Positions 1 through 9,354 are shown, counted from the stretch's first letter. The stretch is 64,000 nucleotides of DNA from Solibacillus faecavium (GCF_014836905.1 NZ_JACSPZ010000003.1:186001-250000); one strand, 5' to 3'. The notes: generated from the letters alone by a model not told the origin. Made by a program: numbers and translations.

Positions 1-3
1 GTA

Positions 4-76
4 GTATCAAAATTGCATGAAATACAATGTGGTTTTGTGGTATCAAAATTACATGCAAAACAATTGTGGTTTTGCT
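4..76. repeat. 36-nt tandem repeat, two copies, cut by window edge
   Basis: Two diverged copies of a unit starting GTATCAAAATT and ending GTGGTTTTG begin at 4 and 40 and abut with no spacer. The array may continue to the left of the window. Absence of spacers argues against CRISPR. Function unknown. Confidence 0.5.
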
Positions 77-188
77 GTACCCATACTCTTTCTAGTCCTT
101 TAAATCCATCGGATTCAATTTATTTCCATTTTAGTTATATGTGTTAAAAAATGTTATAATTACATTATCATATAACCGAGGTGAGATT

Positions 189-1196
189 ATGACGAATCAA
201 ATTAATATGGAAGAATTTGATAAAGTATTTGAAGAAGCTTTTGAAAAAGAATCAGAAGAAATAAATGCTCAGTTATCTCAAAGAATTATATTGGCTTTAG
301 TAGGAGATGTTAATAGCGGAAAGTCATCTACTATTAATAAACTCATGAATGAAGAAGTGGCTATTGTAGGAGCCAAACCTGGAGAAACAGTTAAAATTAA
401 AGAAATACCATATAAAGAAAATATTGTTTTTGTTGATACACCAGGTTTAGATGATGTTCATAAAGAAAATTCCAACGTAACACTTGAGTACTATAAAAAT
501 GCAGATATTATATTATTTTTTTTAAATGCAGCTGGTACAGTACTATCAGATAATGAACTGAAAAATCTTAAAGATATTTCTCAAACTAATAATGATATAG
601 TTATTGTTTTGAATAAGATAGATGCGGCAGAAGATCTACCTTCACTAGTCAAATATATAGAAGATAAAACTTATAATCAATATCCAATCGCACCAATATC
701 GTCCAAAACAGGTGAGAATATAGAGATGTTACAAAAACATCTGTTAAATATACTTAGAAAAAAGTCAAAGGATATTTTAATGGGAAAGCATTTAAAAAAT
801 AGAAGTTCTGTTGCAAATAAATGGATTGTTGGAGCAGGGGCTTCAGCAGCAGCTGTAGGTGCTTCTCCCATTCCAGGGTCAGATATTATACCTATAACAG
901 GAATTCAGGTGGGTATGATGCTTAAGTTAGCTACGTTATATGATAAACCTTTATCAAAAGATAATGCAAAGGAGTTAATTTTAGCTACTATAGTTGGTAA
1001 TCTAGGTAAGTCTGTATTTAGACAGATTGTAAAATTTGTTCCAGGTGCTGGATCAGCTGTAGGTGCTAGTGTTGCTGGTGCTACTACACTTGCTTTAGGA
1101 TACGCAGTTAAGTATATGTATGAAAATAATATAGAAATAGATGCTGAGCATTTAAAATCGATATATAGTATGTTTTTAGCAAAACAGAATAGCTAA
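189..1196 (+). CDS. Era/dynamin-like GTPase with C-terminal DUF697-type membrane domain
   Basis: A 335-residue P-loop GTPase. G1 is GDVNSGKSS (residues 39-47), G3 is DTPG (83-86), G4 is NKID (142-145) and G5 is SSKTG (171-175). The C-terminal third has two Gly/Ala-rich hydrophobic stretches (around SPIPGSD and PGAGSAVGA) as in DUF697/YcjF-type GTPases, which probably contact the membrane. The start at 189 is chosen because GAGGTG lies 6 bases upstream; an in-frame ATG at 141 has no such site. The gene is more AT-rich than the genes to its right and lies left of an ssrA-like att sequence, so it may belong to an integrated element. Partner and cargo are unknown. Confidence 0.8.
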   Translation: MTNQINMEEFDKVFEEAFEKESEEINAQLSQRIILALVGDVNSGKSSTINKLMNEEVAIVGAKPGETVKIKEIPYKENIVFVDTPGLDDVHKENSNVTLEYYKNADIILFFLNAAGTVLSDNELKNLKDISQTNNDIVIVLNKIDAAEDLPSLVKYIEDKTYNQYPIAPISSKTGENIEMLQKHLLNILRKKSKDILMGKHLKNRSSVANKWIVGAGASAAAVGASPIPGSDIIPITGIQVGMMLKLATLYDKPLSKDNAKELILATIVGNLGKSVFRQIVKFVPGAGSAVGASVAGATTLALGYAVKYMYENNIEIDAEHLKSIYSMFLAKQNS

Positions 1197-1203
1197 ATTG
1201 AAG

Positions 1204-1223
1204 TGTTAGGTAATTACCTAACA
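1204..1223. promoter_or_regulatory. Perfect 20-bp palindrome after the GTPase gene
   Basis: TGTTAGGTAATTACCTAACA is a perfect palindrome 8 bases after the GTPase stop codon. No T-run follows, so it is not a standard terminator; it could be an operator or a recombination site. Confidence 0.4.
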
Positions 1224-1589
1224 AAGTTACTTATAACCCTTGAATAGGTAGAAATTTCGAAAGTAAGTATTTGGGGTTTCTGTGTCTAAGGCTTTTTTAT
1301 TTATATAAATGGCTTAAATGGGTATAATTATATTTACTGAGATGAACTAAAATTCACTTATATAAGTACATGAATGTTTCTTAAATAACATTTTATTCAA
1401 ACCAATGTAGTAATCCAGGATGTGTATAGGTTTCACAATTTTTGTTAACTATGTGCATTTAGCAATAAGAACAAGCTAGTCTCCCTGTATGGGTATTTTT
1501 TGTCGGTGTTAACACGTCTGGCTATAATCTGGCTAATAATAATTTAAAGTGCTTGGAAACGTTGGTATGACTAGGTTTATAGGCAATTA

Positions 1590-1611
1590 GTTCAAATTCC
1601 CACCGTCTCCA
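1590..1611 (+). other. ssrA (tmRNA) 3'-end-like attachment site
   Basis: The 22 bases GTTCAAATTCCCACCGTCTCCA reproduce (here given from 1590) a tmRNA T-arm loop and 3' acceptor strand; in detail GTTCAAATTCCC is followed by ACCGTCTCCA. No tmRNA 5' end, tag reading frame or pseudoknot region is visible upstream, and the 5' T-stem does not pair, so this is not a working ssrA. A bare 3' end is what integrases that use ssrA leave at the far side of their element. About 700 bases around it (1197-1886) hold no gene. Confidence 0.5.
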
Positions 1612-1644
1612 TAAATGAATATTTCTAGAGTTGTTTAGATTGGT

Positions 1645-1676
1645 AAAAACCCTTGTGTATCAAGGGTTTTTTCCTT
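1645..1676 (+). terminator. Rho-independent terminator, possibly the displaced ssrA terminator
   Basis: AAAACCCTTG pairs perfectly with CAAGGGTTTT across a 5-base loop and is followed by a T-rich tract. No intact gene ends just upstream; it sits 34 bases after the ssrA-like sequence, where an ssrA terminator would be expected. Confidence 0.75.
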
Positions 1677-1886
1677 TTTAGTTGTACTGGATTTGTATAG
1701 GGAACTGGATTAAAATCTAGCTACTTTTTAATCCGATTTCTAAGTTTAAAGTATGTCACAAAATTAATGAATATATCGATTTTCGAACCAGAACCTTGAT
1801 TGGTGGCTCATTATTCGAATAATCCAAACCGAATCTCCGATGAAGTAGAGTTCTATTAGGTCACACCTTTTGCCCTTAATAAATAC

Positions 1887-4604
1887 TCAACTCTTCACAT
1901 TAAATTTAATATTCATCGAATTATGGCAAGTAGGGTAATTACTGCAGCCATAAAATTCGCCTGTTGGTCCTTTTCGCTTCAGCATATAACCACCACATTT
2001 TGTACATCGGATAGGATTTTGTAAAATATTAAGTTCTTTATAAGTTTTATTGCACCCAGGATAATTCGAACATCCTAAAAAGCTCCGTCCATCATTACTC
2101 TGTCGAATCATTAATACACCTGTTAGGCAGACATCACACTTTGGATTAGTACGTATAGTTTGCTCATTTGTTACTATTTCAAAAGGGATGGACTGTTCTT
2201 TAATGAGTTCTTCTACAAAAACAGATGTATCTTTTTCAGGAGCAATTAAGTATGTTCTATTTTTCGTACGTGTAATCGCCACATAAAATAGACGACGTTC
2301 CTCTGCATACAAAAATAAATCAGCCTCTGTTAAAACCAGTGCTAATAATGGATCATCCGAAATTTTGTTAGGAAATCCGATTAAATGGTTACGCAAATTA
2401 ATTACAATTACATTATCAGCTTCAAGCCCTTTGGAACGGTGAACCGTAATATAGGTAATTTTTGCTTGTGGATGTCGCTTATCTCTAATAAAGAGGTCAC
2501 CTTTTTCATTGTGAATTGAAAATCGACCTTCATTATCTCTTTGTAACATAAATGTTAAGTCAATATTATTTCGGCCAACGACCTTAATCTCAGCCTGTTC
2601 TCCCATAGAGGCCACGATATCATCTACTGCAGCTGCAAATGCTTTTACAACGTTGTCTACATATCCATAGATCTTTAAAGGATTAAGTAAACGTTTATCG
2701 GAATTCAGCTGCTTTTTAATTTGGATTGGATTTTTTACAACAAAATGAGACGCAATATCAATCAATTGCTGTGAGTTTCGATACGTCTTTTCAATTCGTA
2801 GTTGTTTTGAAAAGCCAAAAAACTGTTCAAATTTCGTAAATATATTCAGGTCACTTCCTGCAAAGCGATAAATTGCTTGCCAGTCATCTCCAACGGCAAA
2901 TATTTTGGCGTTAGTAAGATCTTTTAAAGCTTTAACTAAACGAAAACGTCCCATTGAAATATCCTGAAACTCGTCGATTATTATATATTTATATTGAATC
3001 GATGTTGGTAGTTTTGTTTTGACAATATCCGTCGCTTTGTTGATCATATCATTGAAATCAATAGCCAAATTTTTTCGTAACTCTTCTTGGTAGCCTTCAT
3101 AAACGGGACGTACAATTTTTAAAAAGAGCAGTGTACGGTCACGTAAGAAATCAATTTCTCCTTGTTTGGCAGCTGCTTCTAATTGTTGATAATACTGTAC
3201 ATCGTAACCGTTAGACTTAAATAAAGTAATAAATGTGCTAACTAAATTTTTAAACTCCTTGAACTGCTGATTTTGCTTTTGTTCAATCAGTAACTTCCTA
3301 TAAATACTTGCATAATCAGCCTCTATTAAAGGGATGTTTAGCTTACGCAACATGTCTTCTAGCTTTTCAAATAACACACCACTGGACACATAATGTGAAT
3401 ATGTTTCAAGCAATTTTGTCTGATTCTTTAAGTGGAGACTCCGTTTCCATTGCATGCCTTCGATATATTTCTGTTCCTCAATAGGGGTTAGCCAAGGGGC
3501 ACGATTGTTTTTGTTCACACCAAAGTGTTCTAGATAGACATTGTAATCTGGTAAGTAAAAGTCTGGTCGGTAACGTTTTCTAAATTGATCCGTTTCAAAT
3601 GGGTAAACGGCTTCATATTCATAGTTCACGCCGTGTAAATAGAGATAGTTCGCAATCATTACTTCTTCCAAGCTTTTTACTTGCTCAAATTTAAGTGTTC
3701 TCCGTTTAACTTTTAACTCTTCCCCTGTATTTATAACTTTTGAACGAAGCGTTTCTAAATCATGAGAAGATTGGTCTTCTTTATATTCGCCAAGTGTCGT
3801 AAACTTTTCGATATCTTTAGGAACTGCTAAATATGTAGCATAGAAACGAATGATTTCCTTCATTACGGAAGGATTATGTAATGCTTGCTGATTAAAGTAG
3901 GTAGTAACATAATCAGATAGCGAATCCGAAATATCGGGACGTTGTTTTTCTTCATTTGTAATAGTATCAAGACCAAGTTTATGAAAGGTCATTGCATCAA
4001 TGGGAAGATCTAATTTCTCTTTTATACGTTCGGTCATCTCTTTAGCTGAGCTGGCTGTAAATGAAATGAGTAAAATCTCTTTAGGATCTACATGCAATCG
4101 CTCTACTAAATACTTTACTTTGCCTGAAATCGTTAACGTCTTCCCACTACCAGCTCCAGCGACAACTAATGTATTATCTTCGTTTGTTACAACGGCTCGG
4201 CTTTGTTGAGGATCAAGTGCCTTGCCATCAATATTGCTTAAGAGATGTTTAGCTTCAGTTAGTTCTTTATCAATAAAGACCTCATTATACGTTGGTACCA
4301 ATTTATCTAAATTAGGATAAGTCTGATTAAAATACAGAAACGAATCCTGGCTCTTTAAAAGTCGTTTACTTAAGAGATTTATCCTTTGAGCTGTTTCTAG
4401 ATAAGTTCTTTTGAGATTTAATAAATCTGTATTTGCTATATAATGTTGCTTTAAATGTTCAAGGTCATCTTTAAAACGCTCTGATGCTTCTAATAATTTA
4501 ATATCAGGAATTAACTTCTTATTTCTAAGTCTATTTCCTCCGAATACAATCCCCAAAATAATTATAACTATTAATATTAACTCCACTAAGTCACCGTCTT
4601 CCAA
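1887..4604 (-). CDS. UvrD/Rep-type superfamily 1 helicase with nuclease-like insert and topoisomerase zinc fingers
   Basis: A 905-residue SF1A DNA helicase. Order of parts: a hydrophobic N-terminal segment (residues 8-22), Walker A AGAGSGKT (149-156), an insert near residues 310-400 containing RPDFYLP and YLEHFG that resembles a PD-(D/E)XK nuclease fold, then IIIDEFQDIS, GDDWQAIYRF, HRSKGLEADN and FYVAITRTK (helicase motifs II-VI). The C terminus has two Cys4 fingers of the topoisomerase type (CDVC...CSNYPGC and CTKC...CSNYPTC). The finger arrangement resembles E. coli helicase IV. The annotated start is TTG at 4604 without a strong ribosome site; a GTG 18 bases further in is possible. It stands alone. 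Confidence 0.85.
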   Translation of the reverse strand: MEDGDLVELILIVIIILGIVFGGNRLRNKKLIPDIKLLEASERFKDDLEHLKQHYIANTDLLNLKRTYLETAQRINLLSKRLLKSQDSFLYFNQTYPNLDKLVPTYNEVFIDKELTEAKHLLSNIDGKALDPQQSRAVVTNEDNTLVVAGAGSGKTLTISGKVKYLVERLHVDPKEILLISFTASSAKEMTERIKEKLDLPIDAMTFHKLGLDTITNEEKQRPDISDSLSDYVTTYFNQQALHNPSVMKEIIRFYATYLAVPKDIEKFTTLGEYKEDQSSHDLETLRSKVINTGEELKVKRRTLKFEQVKSLEEVMIANYLYLHGVNYEYEAVYPFETDQFRKRYRPDFYLPDYNVYLEHFGVNKNNRAPWLTPIEEQKYIEGMQWKRSLHLKNQTKLLETYSHYVSSGVLFEKLEDMLRKLNIPLIEADYASIYRKLLIEQKQNQQFKEFKNLVSTFITLFKSNGYDVQYYQQLEAAAKQGEIDFLRDRTLLFLKIVRPVYEGYQEELRKNLAIDFNDMINKATDIVKTKLPTSIQYKYIIIDEFQDISMGRFRLVKALKDLTNAKIFAVGDDWQAIYRFAGSDLNIFTKFEQFFGFSKQLRIEKTYRNSQQLIDIASHFVVKNPIQIKKQLNSDKRLLNPLKIYGYVDNVVKAFAAAVDDIVASMGEQAEIKVVGRNNIDLTFMLQRDNEGRFSIHNEKGDLFIRDKRHPQAKITYITVHRSKGLEADNVIVINLRNHLIGFPNKISDDPLLALVLTEADLFLYAEERRLFYVAITRTKNRTYLIAPEKDTSVFVEELIKEQSIPFEIVTNEQTIRTNPKCDVCLTGVLMIRQSNDGRSFLGCSNYPGCNKTYKELNILQNPIRCTKCGGYMLKRKGPTGEFYGCSNYPTCHNSMNIKFNVKS

Positions 4605-4736
4605 TCAGATACTTACTATTATATGGTAATTTATTATTCGGGAAAAATAAACTGTATTTAATAACTCTTTTTAACTAGATCTAGAAGGTTCTGCTTTTTT
4701 AAGAGTGATCGAGGGGTATCCACTACGAATAGAAAA

Positions 4737-4820
4737 GGCATCACATGATTGCCGTTCACTCGCTTACGCGAATCCACAAACTAGAGCTCAGCTAGCGCTG
4801 AATTTCTATCATGTCATGCC
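4737..4820. other. Long-armed inverted repeat
   Basis: Arms 4737-4749 (GGCATCACATGAT) and 4808-4820 (ATCATGTCATGCC) pair with one mismatch around a 58-base loop. The element lies in the gap before the small gene at 4891. It may be a small structured repeat; no gene is inside it. Confidence 0.4.
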
Positions 4821-4890
4821 AAAAAAGAATCCTCGAATTTGATTTTGAAATTGGACGATTAAAATAACCGAATAAAAGAGGAGGGATAAA

Positions 4891-5016
4891 ATGGTGTCAT
4901 TGACAAGAGATATTGAAAAGATATTCTTTGAATTAAAAGATAAAGAGCCTCAACCAATTACAAACCTGTTGGTCGAAGTTAAACAATTAAGTAATTCAAA
5001 AATTTCTTTTTTATAG
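4891..5016 (+). CDS. Small hypothetical protein (41 aa)
   Basis: Starts MVSLTRDIEK and ends NSKISFL. The strong GAGGAGGG six bases before the ATG is the main reason to call it. It is charged, has no membrane segment and resembles no family I know. It may be a truncated gene, since the predicted helix stops abruptly at the TAG codon. It ends 70 bases before the cobalamin riboswitch and shares no obvious function with it. Confidence 0.45.
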   Translation: MVSLTRDIEKIFFELKDKEPQPITNLLVEVKQLSNSKISFL

Positions 5017-5052
5017 TATTCTGAAAAAAGTACTATGCTAATCATATTTTTG

Positions 5053-5061
5053 TGTTAAAAT
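5053..5061 (+). promoter_or_regulatory. Extended -10 promoter candidate before the riboswitch
   Basis: TGTTAAAAT gives an extended -10 (TG, one base, TAAAAT) 27 bases before the first paired element of the riboswitch. No good -35 is seen. The same TATGTTAAAAT-like core recurs before several single genes later in the window. Confidence 0.4.
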
Positions 5062-5087
5062 AAATTCCAATTGAATATGTTTTGCAG

Positions 5088-5262
5088 AAATAGGTTGCTC
5101 TTAATTGAGTATAATAGGGAATTCGGTGTGAAACCGAAGCTGTATCCGCAACTGTAAGTGTAGAAGACTGTGTAAAATATGCCACTGTTAAATGAGGAAA
5201 AATGCCTCTAGTCAATGGGAAGGCTTGCACATGATACACGAGCCAGGAGACCTGACTTATTT
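5088..5262 (+). promoter_or_regulatory. Cobalamin (AdoCbl) riboswitch
   Basis: Conserved elements appear in order: GGTGTGAAACC at 5125-5135, CCGCAACTGTAAGTG at 5146-5160, GCCACTG at 5181-5187, GGGAAGGC at 5218-5224, and the B12 box AGCCAGGAGACCTG at 5241-5254. P1 closes by AAATAGGT (5088-5095) pairing with ACTTATTT (5255-5262). This is a class I-type cobalamin riboswitch on the + strand. It is followed by a terminator and then the 1305-residue surface protein, so high B12 should stop transcription of the locus. Confidence 0.95.
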
Positions 5263-5346
5263 TTATCGTATTAACTCTCTTCGGAATAAGGAGAATGTAC
5301 GGCAAATAGATGAACGGGTATTTTTATATGCTTTTTTCTGTTTTCC

Positions 5347-5380
5347 GCCATTTCTCAATTTGAGGAATGGCTTTTTTTTT
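5347..5380 (+). terminator. Riboswitch-controlled terminator
   Basis: GCCATTTCTC (5347-5356) pairs with GAGGAATGGC (5362-5371), followed by nine T residues. It lies between the aptamer and the gene it controls, as expected for transcriptional attenuation by the B12 riboswitch. Confidence 0.9.
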
Positions 5381-5436
5381 GTATTGGGTTAATGGCAAAA
5401 CATAATTCATGAAAAAACTTTCAGGAGGTTTATTGC

Positions 5437-8400
5437 ATGGATTTTTGGAAAAAGTGGTTGCATATAGCATTAACACTTGTTCTAATGGTATCACTTATTG
5501 CGCCAGCAACGGTAGATGCTGAGCAGGTAGAAAACTTAGAGCAACAAGTGGAACAAATTAGTGTGCAACTAGAAGTAAAAGGGTTAAAAGAAAATAATAT
5601 TGCCAACTCCAATATATCCGTAACAAAGGGAGCAAGTGCACTTGAGGCGTTACAGCAAACATTAACAGCTGCAAATATCCCATTTGAAGTCGTGACTAGC
5701 GATTATGGCCCGTATGTAAAATCAATTAATAGTTTAGAATCGGGTTCATTAGGTCATTGGGATGGTTGGGGTTATTCGATTAACGGTGAATCACCTGATC
5801 TTGGTTTAGGAAGCTATGAACTTCAAGCAGATGATATAGTCTCTGTTTACTATAGTTTATCGCCAATGTTAGAGGCACAGGCGTCTGAACAAGAGGGCGA
5901 GAATCTTGTTGAAGTGTCTGTAAAAGGAGATTTATTTACTGAACAGGCGGCAACATTAGAAAATTGGATAACGCCAGATGGTTTAACCATTACAAACATT
6001 ACTAAGCAGGACGATCAACAATTAACATTAGCAATTGAAGCAGCACCTGGTACATATGAATTACAGCTACTAGCTCCTGCATTATTAAGTGCACAAGAGC
6101 AAAAAGTTTCGGTAAAAGTTGTCGATTCAATTCAACCTGTAAATGACTTAAAAGTGAATTTCCGTGTTGAAGGCATTGCAGGTACAGTACTAAATGTAAA
6201 AGACTTTGAAATTAAAGGTAACGGTAAAATTAATGCTGCACAAGTAACACAGCAAATTTTAGATGCCCATAAAATTACGTATGACTACAGCGCCTCAACG
6301 GGCTACTTTAAGAACATTGGTGTAGACGGTGAAAAAGGCCTAGGTGTAGGCAGTGGCTGGATGTACAAAGTAAATGGGGAATACCCAGATGTTTATGGAA
6401 AAGACGTTGAAATTAAAAATGGCGATACGATTGTTTGGGATTATATTAATGCATCTTCAGTTATAGGAAACTATGAATTCCCAGAGTACAACTTAATCAT
6501 GTATTCAGGTGCTGAATCTGTCGATAAAATTACGTTGAATCCAATCATTGATATGCCATCAACGGTAGTGGCAGGTACAGACGTAAAAATTAAAGTGACA
6601 GGTAAATATAATACAGTATCTTACTTGTATGAGCATATTTCAGGACCACATACAACGGAATTAGCAGACGTAACCGTTGAATATAACGGAAAAAAATATG
6701 TTACAAATGCACAAGGTGAAGTAACGATTCCTGCAGTGGAAGTAGTAGAAGGAAATTATGAACTTCGCTTTACAAAAGATTTACCAGGTACTATTTTGAC
6801 GGATAACGGCAATAAAGAACTTGCCTCGTTCCCTCGCATTATTCGTACGTATGAATCATTAGTGGTTACACCAGATGAGCAACCAGCAGAAAACCGTAAA
6901 AAAGCGGAAGATGCATTAAAATTAGGCGCAACATACTTACAAGCAAATAAAGAAACCGTAACGGCACGTGTAAACGAATCACATAGCGCATTTTGGATGT
7001 TAACAGCGATGAAGGCAGCAAATGTCAATGCAGGCACATACGAATGGACAACTGCACCAACAACTGCAGGTACGTTCTTTACAACCCCGTTAGAAGCATC
7101 ACAAAATGATACAAACAAGATTGCGGGTACAATTATTGCAGCAAAAGCATTAGGTTTAGATCCATTAAACATTAAAGGGCGCAATCAAGTAGCAGATTTA
7201 TTAGCAATGCAAAAGGAAAATGGTTTGTTCTCGACAATTTGGGGTGAAGCATTCGCTTTAATCGCATTAGAGCTAGCTAATGCAGAGTATGACCAACAAA
7301 AGCAAATCGAGGCTATATTAGCTTTACAAAATAAAACAACAGGCTATTTTGGTGATAACGATGCAACAGGGTGGACATTATTTGCACTTTCACCATTTAA
7401 AGATGACCCAGCAGTAAAAGCAGCGATTGACAAAGCGGTAGCGACTGTACATGCGAACTACCAAGCAAAAGGCTTCACAGATAACTCGAACTCAATGGCA
7501 GCGATTATTTCAGGTCTAGCAGCAGTAGAGGAAGATTTATTCTCAACAAAATGGTCGTATAAAAAAGGTGATGACTACGTAAATATCGTAGGTCACTTAG
7601 TAGATAACTATATTCTAAAAGATGGTGGCGTACTGTATAAGGTGTCGCAAACGAACTCGAATTTAATGGCATTAGAGCAAGTGTATATCGCTTTAGCGGA
7701 TGCGTTAAATGGAAAATCAACATTTTATACAGTAGCAGAAAATGTAGTAACTCCAGCTCCAACACCAGAAAAACCTGATTCAGAGAAACCAGATTCAGAA
7801 AAACCTGATTCAGGGAAACCAGATCAAGGGAAACCAGATCAAGGGAAACCAGGTACAGATGGCGGCGCAACGGCTCCACCAGTGATAACGAATAGTAAGG
7901 TAATGATGTCGATCACTGTATCTGCATCAGAGGTTGTTTTACCAAGTGAGCAGTTTGAAATTTTAGCAGATGAAACAGCATTTGATTTATTAAAACGTGT
8001 TACACAGGCAAAAAATATTGCGTTAAATGCACGACAAACATCAATGGGGATGTATGTTGCAGGTATTGCGGGCGTTAATGAGTTTGATCGTGGTAAATTA
8101 AGCGGCTGGATGTTCAGTGTTAACGGTGCATTCCCAGAAGTATCAGCAGATGTGTATCAATTAAAAGCAGGCGATGTTGTAAGTTGGGTCTACACATCTG
8201 ATTTAGGTGAAGATGTAGGCGCTTCACCAGGTGGCGGTTCAGCAGGTGCAGGTGGCGATTCAGCAGGTGCAGGTGGTGGTTCAACAGGTGAAGGATCAAC
8301 AGTAACACCACCAACAACAGAAGAATCAGAGCAAACGGATGAAATCTTTACAACACAATTAACAGGTGCAGATTTAGCGGGGGAAAAAGAAGTAATCGTA

Positions 8401-9354
8401 ACAACCCCAAAAGGTTTAGTACTAACAATTCCTGTTGAAAACGTAACACTTGCAGAGGGTGAAAAATTATCTGTAAAGGTTGAGGAACAAGATGGGAAAA
8501 TTATATTTGCAATTCAGATTTTGAATGAAAAAGGCGAAACAAAGCCATTCCCACTCTCATCAGGCTATGTGAAATTAACGTTCCTTGTTAATGCAGCAAA
8601 TAAAGTAGCTGTAGCTAATGGCAATGTAAAGTCTACACTCATTGCGGCAGTGAATAGTAAATTTAATGCAACATCAAATGCAGCAGAAAATGGAGAACTC
8701 GTTATTTTACAAGAAGAGAACAGTGCGTTAATAGCTGTACCGCATTTAATTGTAGACGGTAAAGCAACCGTGTTCACAAAAGCAGGTGGAACATTTGTAA
8801 CATCAACTGAGCAAGTGACATTCAATGATATTGCAAATTTCAGCAATAAAGATGAAATCACGTATTTAGCAAACCGTTATGTAATTAAAGGATCAAACGG
8901 CAACTTTATGCCACAAAGTAAGATTACACGCGGTCAATTTGCGATGATGATTGCCCGTGCATTAGGTTTACAACCGTTAGGTGAGAACCCATTCACGGAT
9001 ACAGTTGGGAAAGAGTATGAACAGGCGATTACAGCTTTATATGAAGCAGGTATTACAACTGGTCGTACAAATACAACATTCGATCCAAAAGATTACGTTA
9101 CACGTCAACAAGCAGCAGCATTTATGGCACGCGTACTTGCTTACGTAGAGAAGAAGCCATCTGTAAATGGCGAGGTAACTTATAAGGACAATGCGCAAAT
9201 TGGAGCAATGTACAAGCAGGATGTTGCACTATTAGCGCAGTTAAACATTATGACTGGTAAACAGGATGGTTCATTTGATCCACGTGGTTCTTTAACACGT
9301 GCACAAATGGCGAAAATTTTAAAACGTACATTAAATGAAGCAGGATTGATGTAA
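5437..9354 (+). CDS. Surface-anchored transcobalamin-like protein: DUF4430 x3, alpha/alpha barrel, SLH x3
   Basis: A 1305-residue secreted protein. Signal peptide 1-28; DUF4430 domains near 58-140, 236-337 and 820-920 (marked by GHWDGWGYSINGE, GSGWMYKVNGEYP and LSGWMFSVNGAFP); a helical prenyltransferase/terpenoid-cyclase-like barrel near 485-765; a KPDSE/KPDQG linker at 778-806; a Gly/Ser linker at 930-955; a beta-rich segment near 965-1125; three SLH domains at 1128-1300. DUF4430 plus such a barrel is the build of animal intrinsic factor and transcobalamin. The B12 riboswitch upstream supports corrinoid capture at the cell wall. AGGAGG at 5423-5428 fixes the start. Ligand binding is inferred from architecture and regulation; no residue-level proof is visible. 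Confidence 0.85.
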   Translation: MDFWKKWLHIALTLVLMVSLIAPATVDAEQVENLEQQVEQISVQLEVKGLKENNIANSNISVTKGASALEALQQTLTAANIPFEVVTSDYGPYVKSINSLESGSLGHWDGWGYSINGESPDLGLGSYELQADDIVSVYYSLSPMLEAQASEQEGENLVEVSVKGDLFTEQAATLENWITPDGLTITNITKQDDQQLTLAIEAAPGTYELQLLAPALLSAQEQKVSVKVVDSIQPVNDLKVNFRVEGIAGTVLNVKDFEIKGNGKINAAQVTQQILDAHKITYDYSASTGYFKNIGVDGEKGLGVGSGWMYKVNGEYPDVYGKDVEIKNGDTIVWDYINASSVIGNYEFPEYNLIMYSGAESVDKITLNPIIDMPSTVVAGTDVKIKVTGKYNTVSYLYEHISGPHTTELADVTVEYNGKKYVTNAQGEVTIPAVEVVEGNYELRFTKDLPGTILTDNGNKELASFPRIIRTYESLVVTPDEQPAENRKKAEDALKLGATYLQANKETVTARVNESHSAFWMLTAMKAANVNAGTYEWTTAPTTAGTFFTTPLEASQNDTNKIAGTIIAAKALGLDPLNIKGRNQVADLLAMQKENGLFSTIWGEAFALIALELANAEYDQQKQIEAILALQNKTTGYFGDNDATGWTLFALSPFKDDPAVKAAIDKAVATVHANYQAKGFTDNSNSMAAIISGLAAVEEDLFSTKWSYKKGDDYVNIVGHLVDNYILKDGGVLYKVSQTNSNLMALEQVYIALADALNGKSTFYTVAENVVTPAPTPEKPDSEKPDSEKPDSGKPDQGKPDQGKPGTDGGATAPPVITNSKVMMSITVSASEVVLPSEQFEILADETAFDLLKRVTQAKNIALNARQTSMGMYVAGIAGVNEFDRGKLSGWMFSVNGAFPEVSADVYQLKAGDVVSWVYTSDLGEDVGASPGGGSAGAGGDSAGAGGGSTGEGSTVTPPTTEESEQTDEIFTTQLTGADLAGEKEVIVTTPKGLVLTIPVENVTLAEGEKLSVKVEEQDGKIIFAIQILNEKGETKPFPLSSGYVKLTFLVNAANKVAVANGNVKSTLIAAVNSKFNATSNAAENGELVILQEENSALIAVPHLIVDGKATVFTKAGGTFVTSTEQVTFNDIANFSNKDEITYLANRYVIKGSNGNFMPQSKITRGQFAMMIARALGLQPLGENPFTDTVGKEYEQAITALYEAGITTGRTNTTFDPKDYVTRQQAAAFMARVLAYVEKKPSVNGEVTYKDNAQIGAMYKQDVALLAQLNIMTGKQDGSFDPRGSLTRAQMAKILKRTLNEAGLM

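Noticed and set aside
4-76. CRISPR array at the left edge
   Set aside because: The two 36-nt units touch each other with no spacer, and no cas gene is present.
1400-1611. Functional tmRNA gene
   Set aside because: Only the last 22 bases match; there is no 5' acceptor strand, tag frame or pairing T-stem.
7505-7879. Leucine-rich minus-strand frame inside the surface protein gene
   Set aside because: It is the antisense of the KPDSE/KPDQG repeat and neighbouring codons, without a ribosome site.
8120-8317. Minus-strand frame rich in Leu/His opposite the Gly/Ser linker
   Set aside because: A shadow produced by repetitive GGT/GCA codons of the linker.
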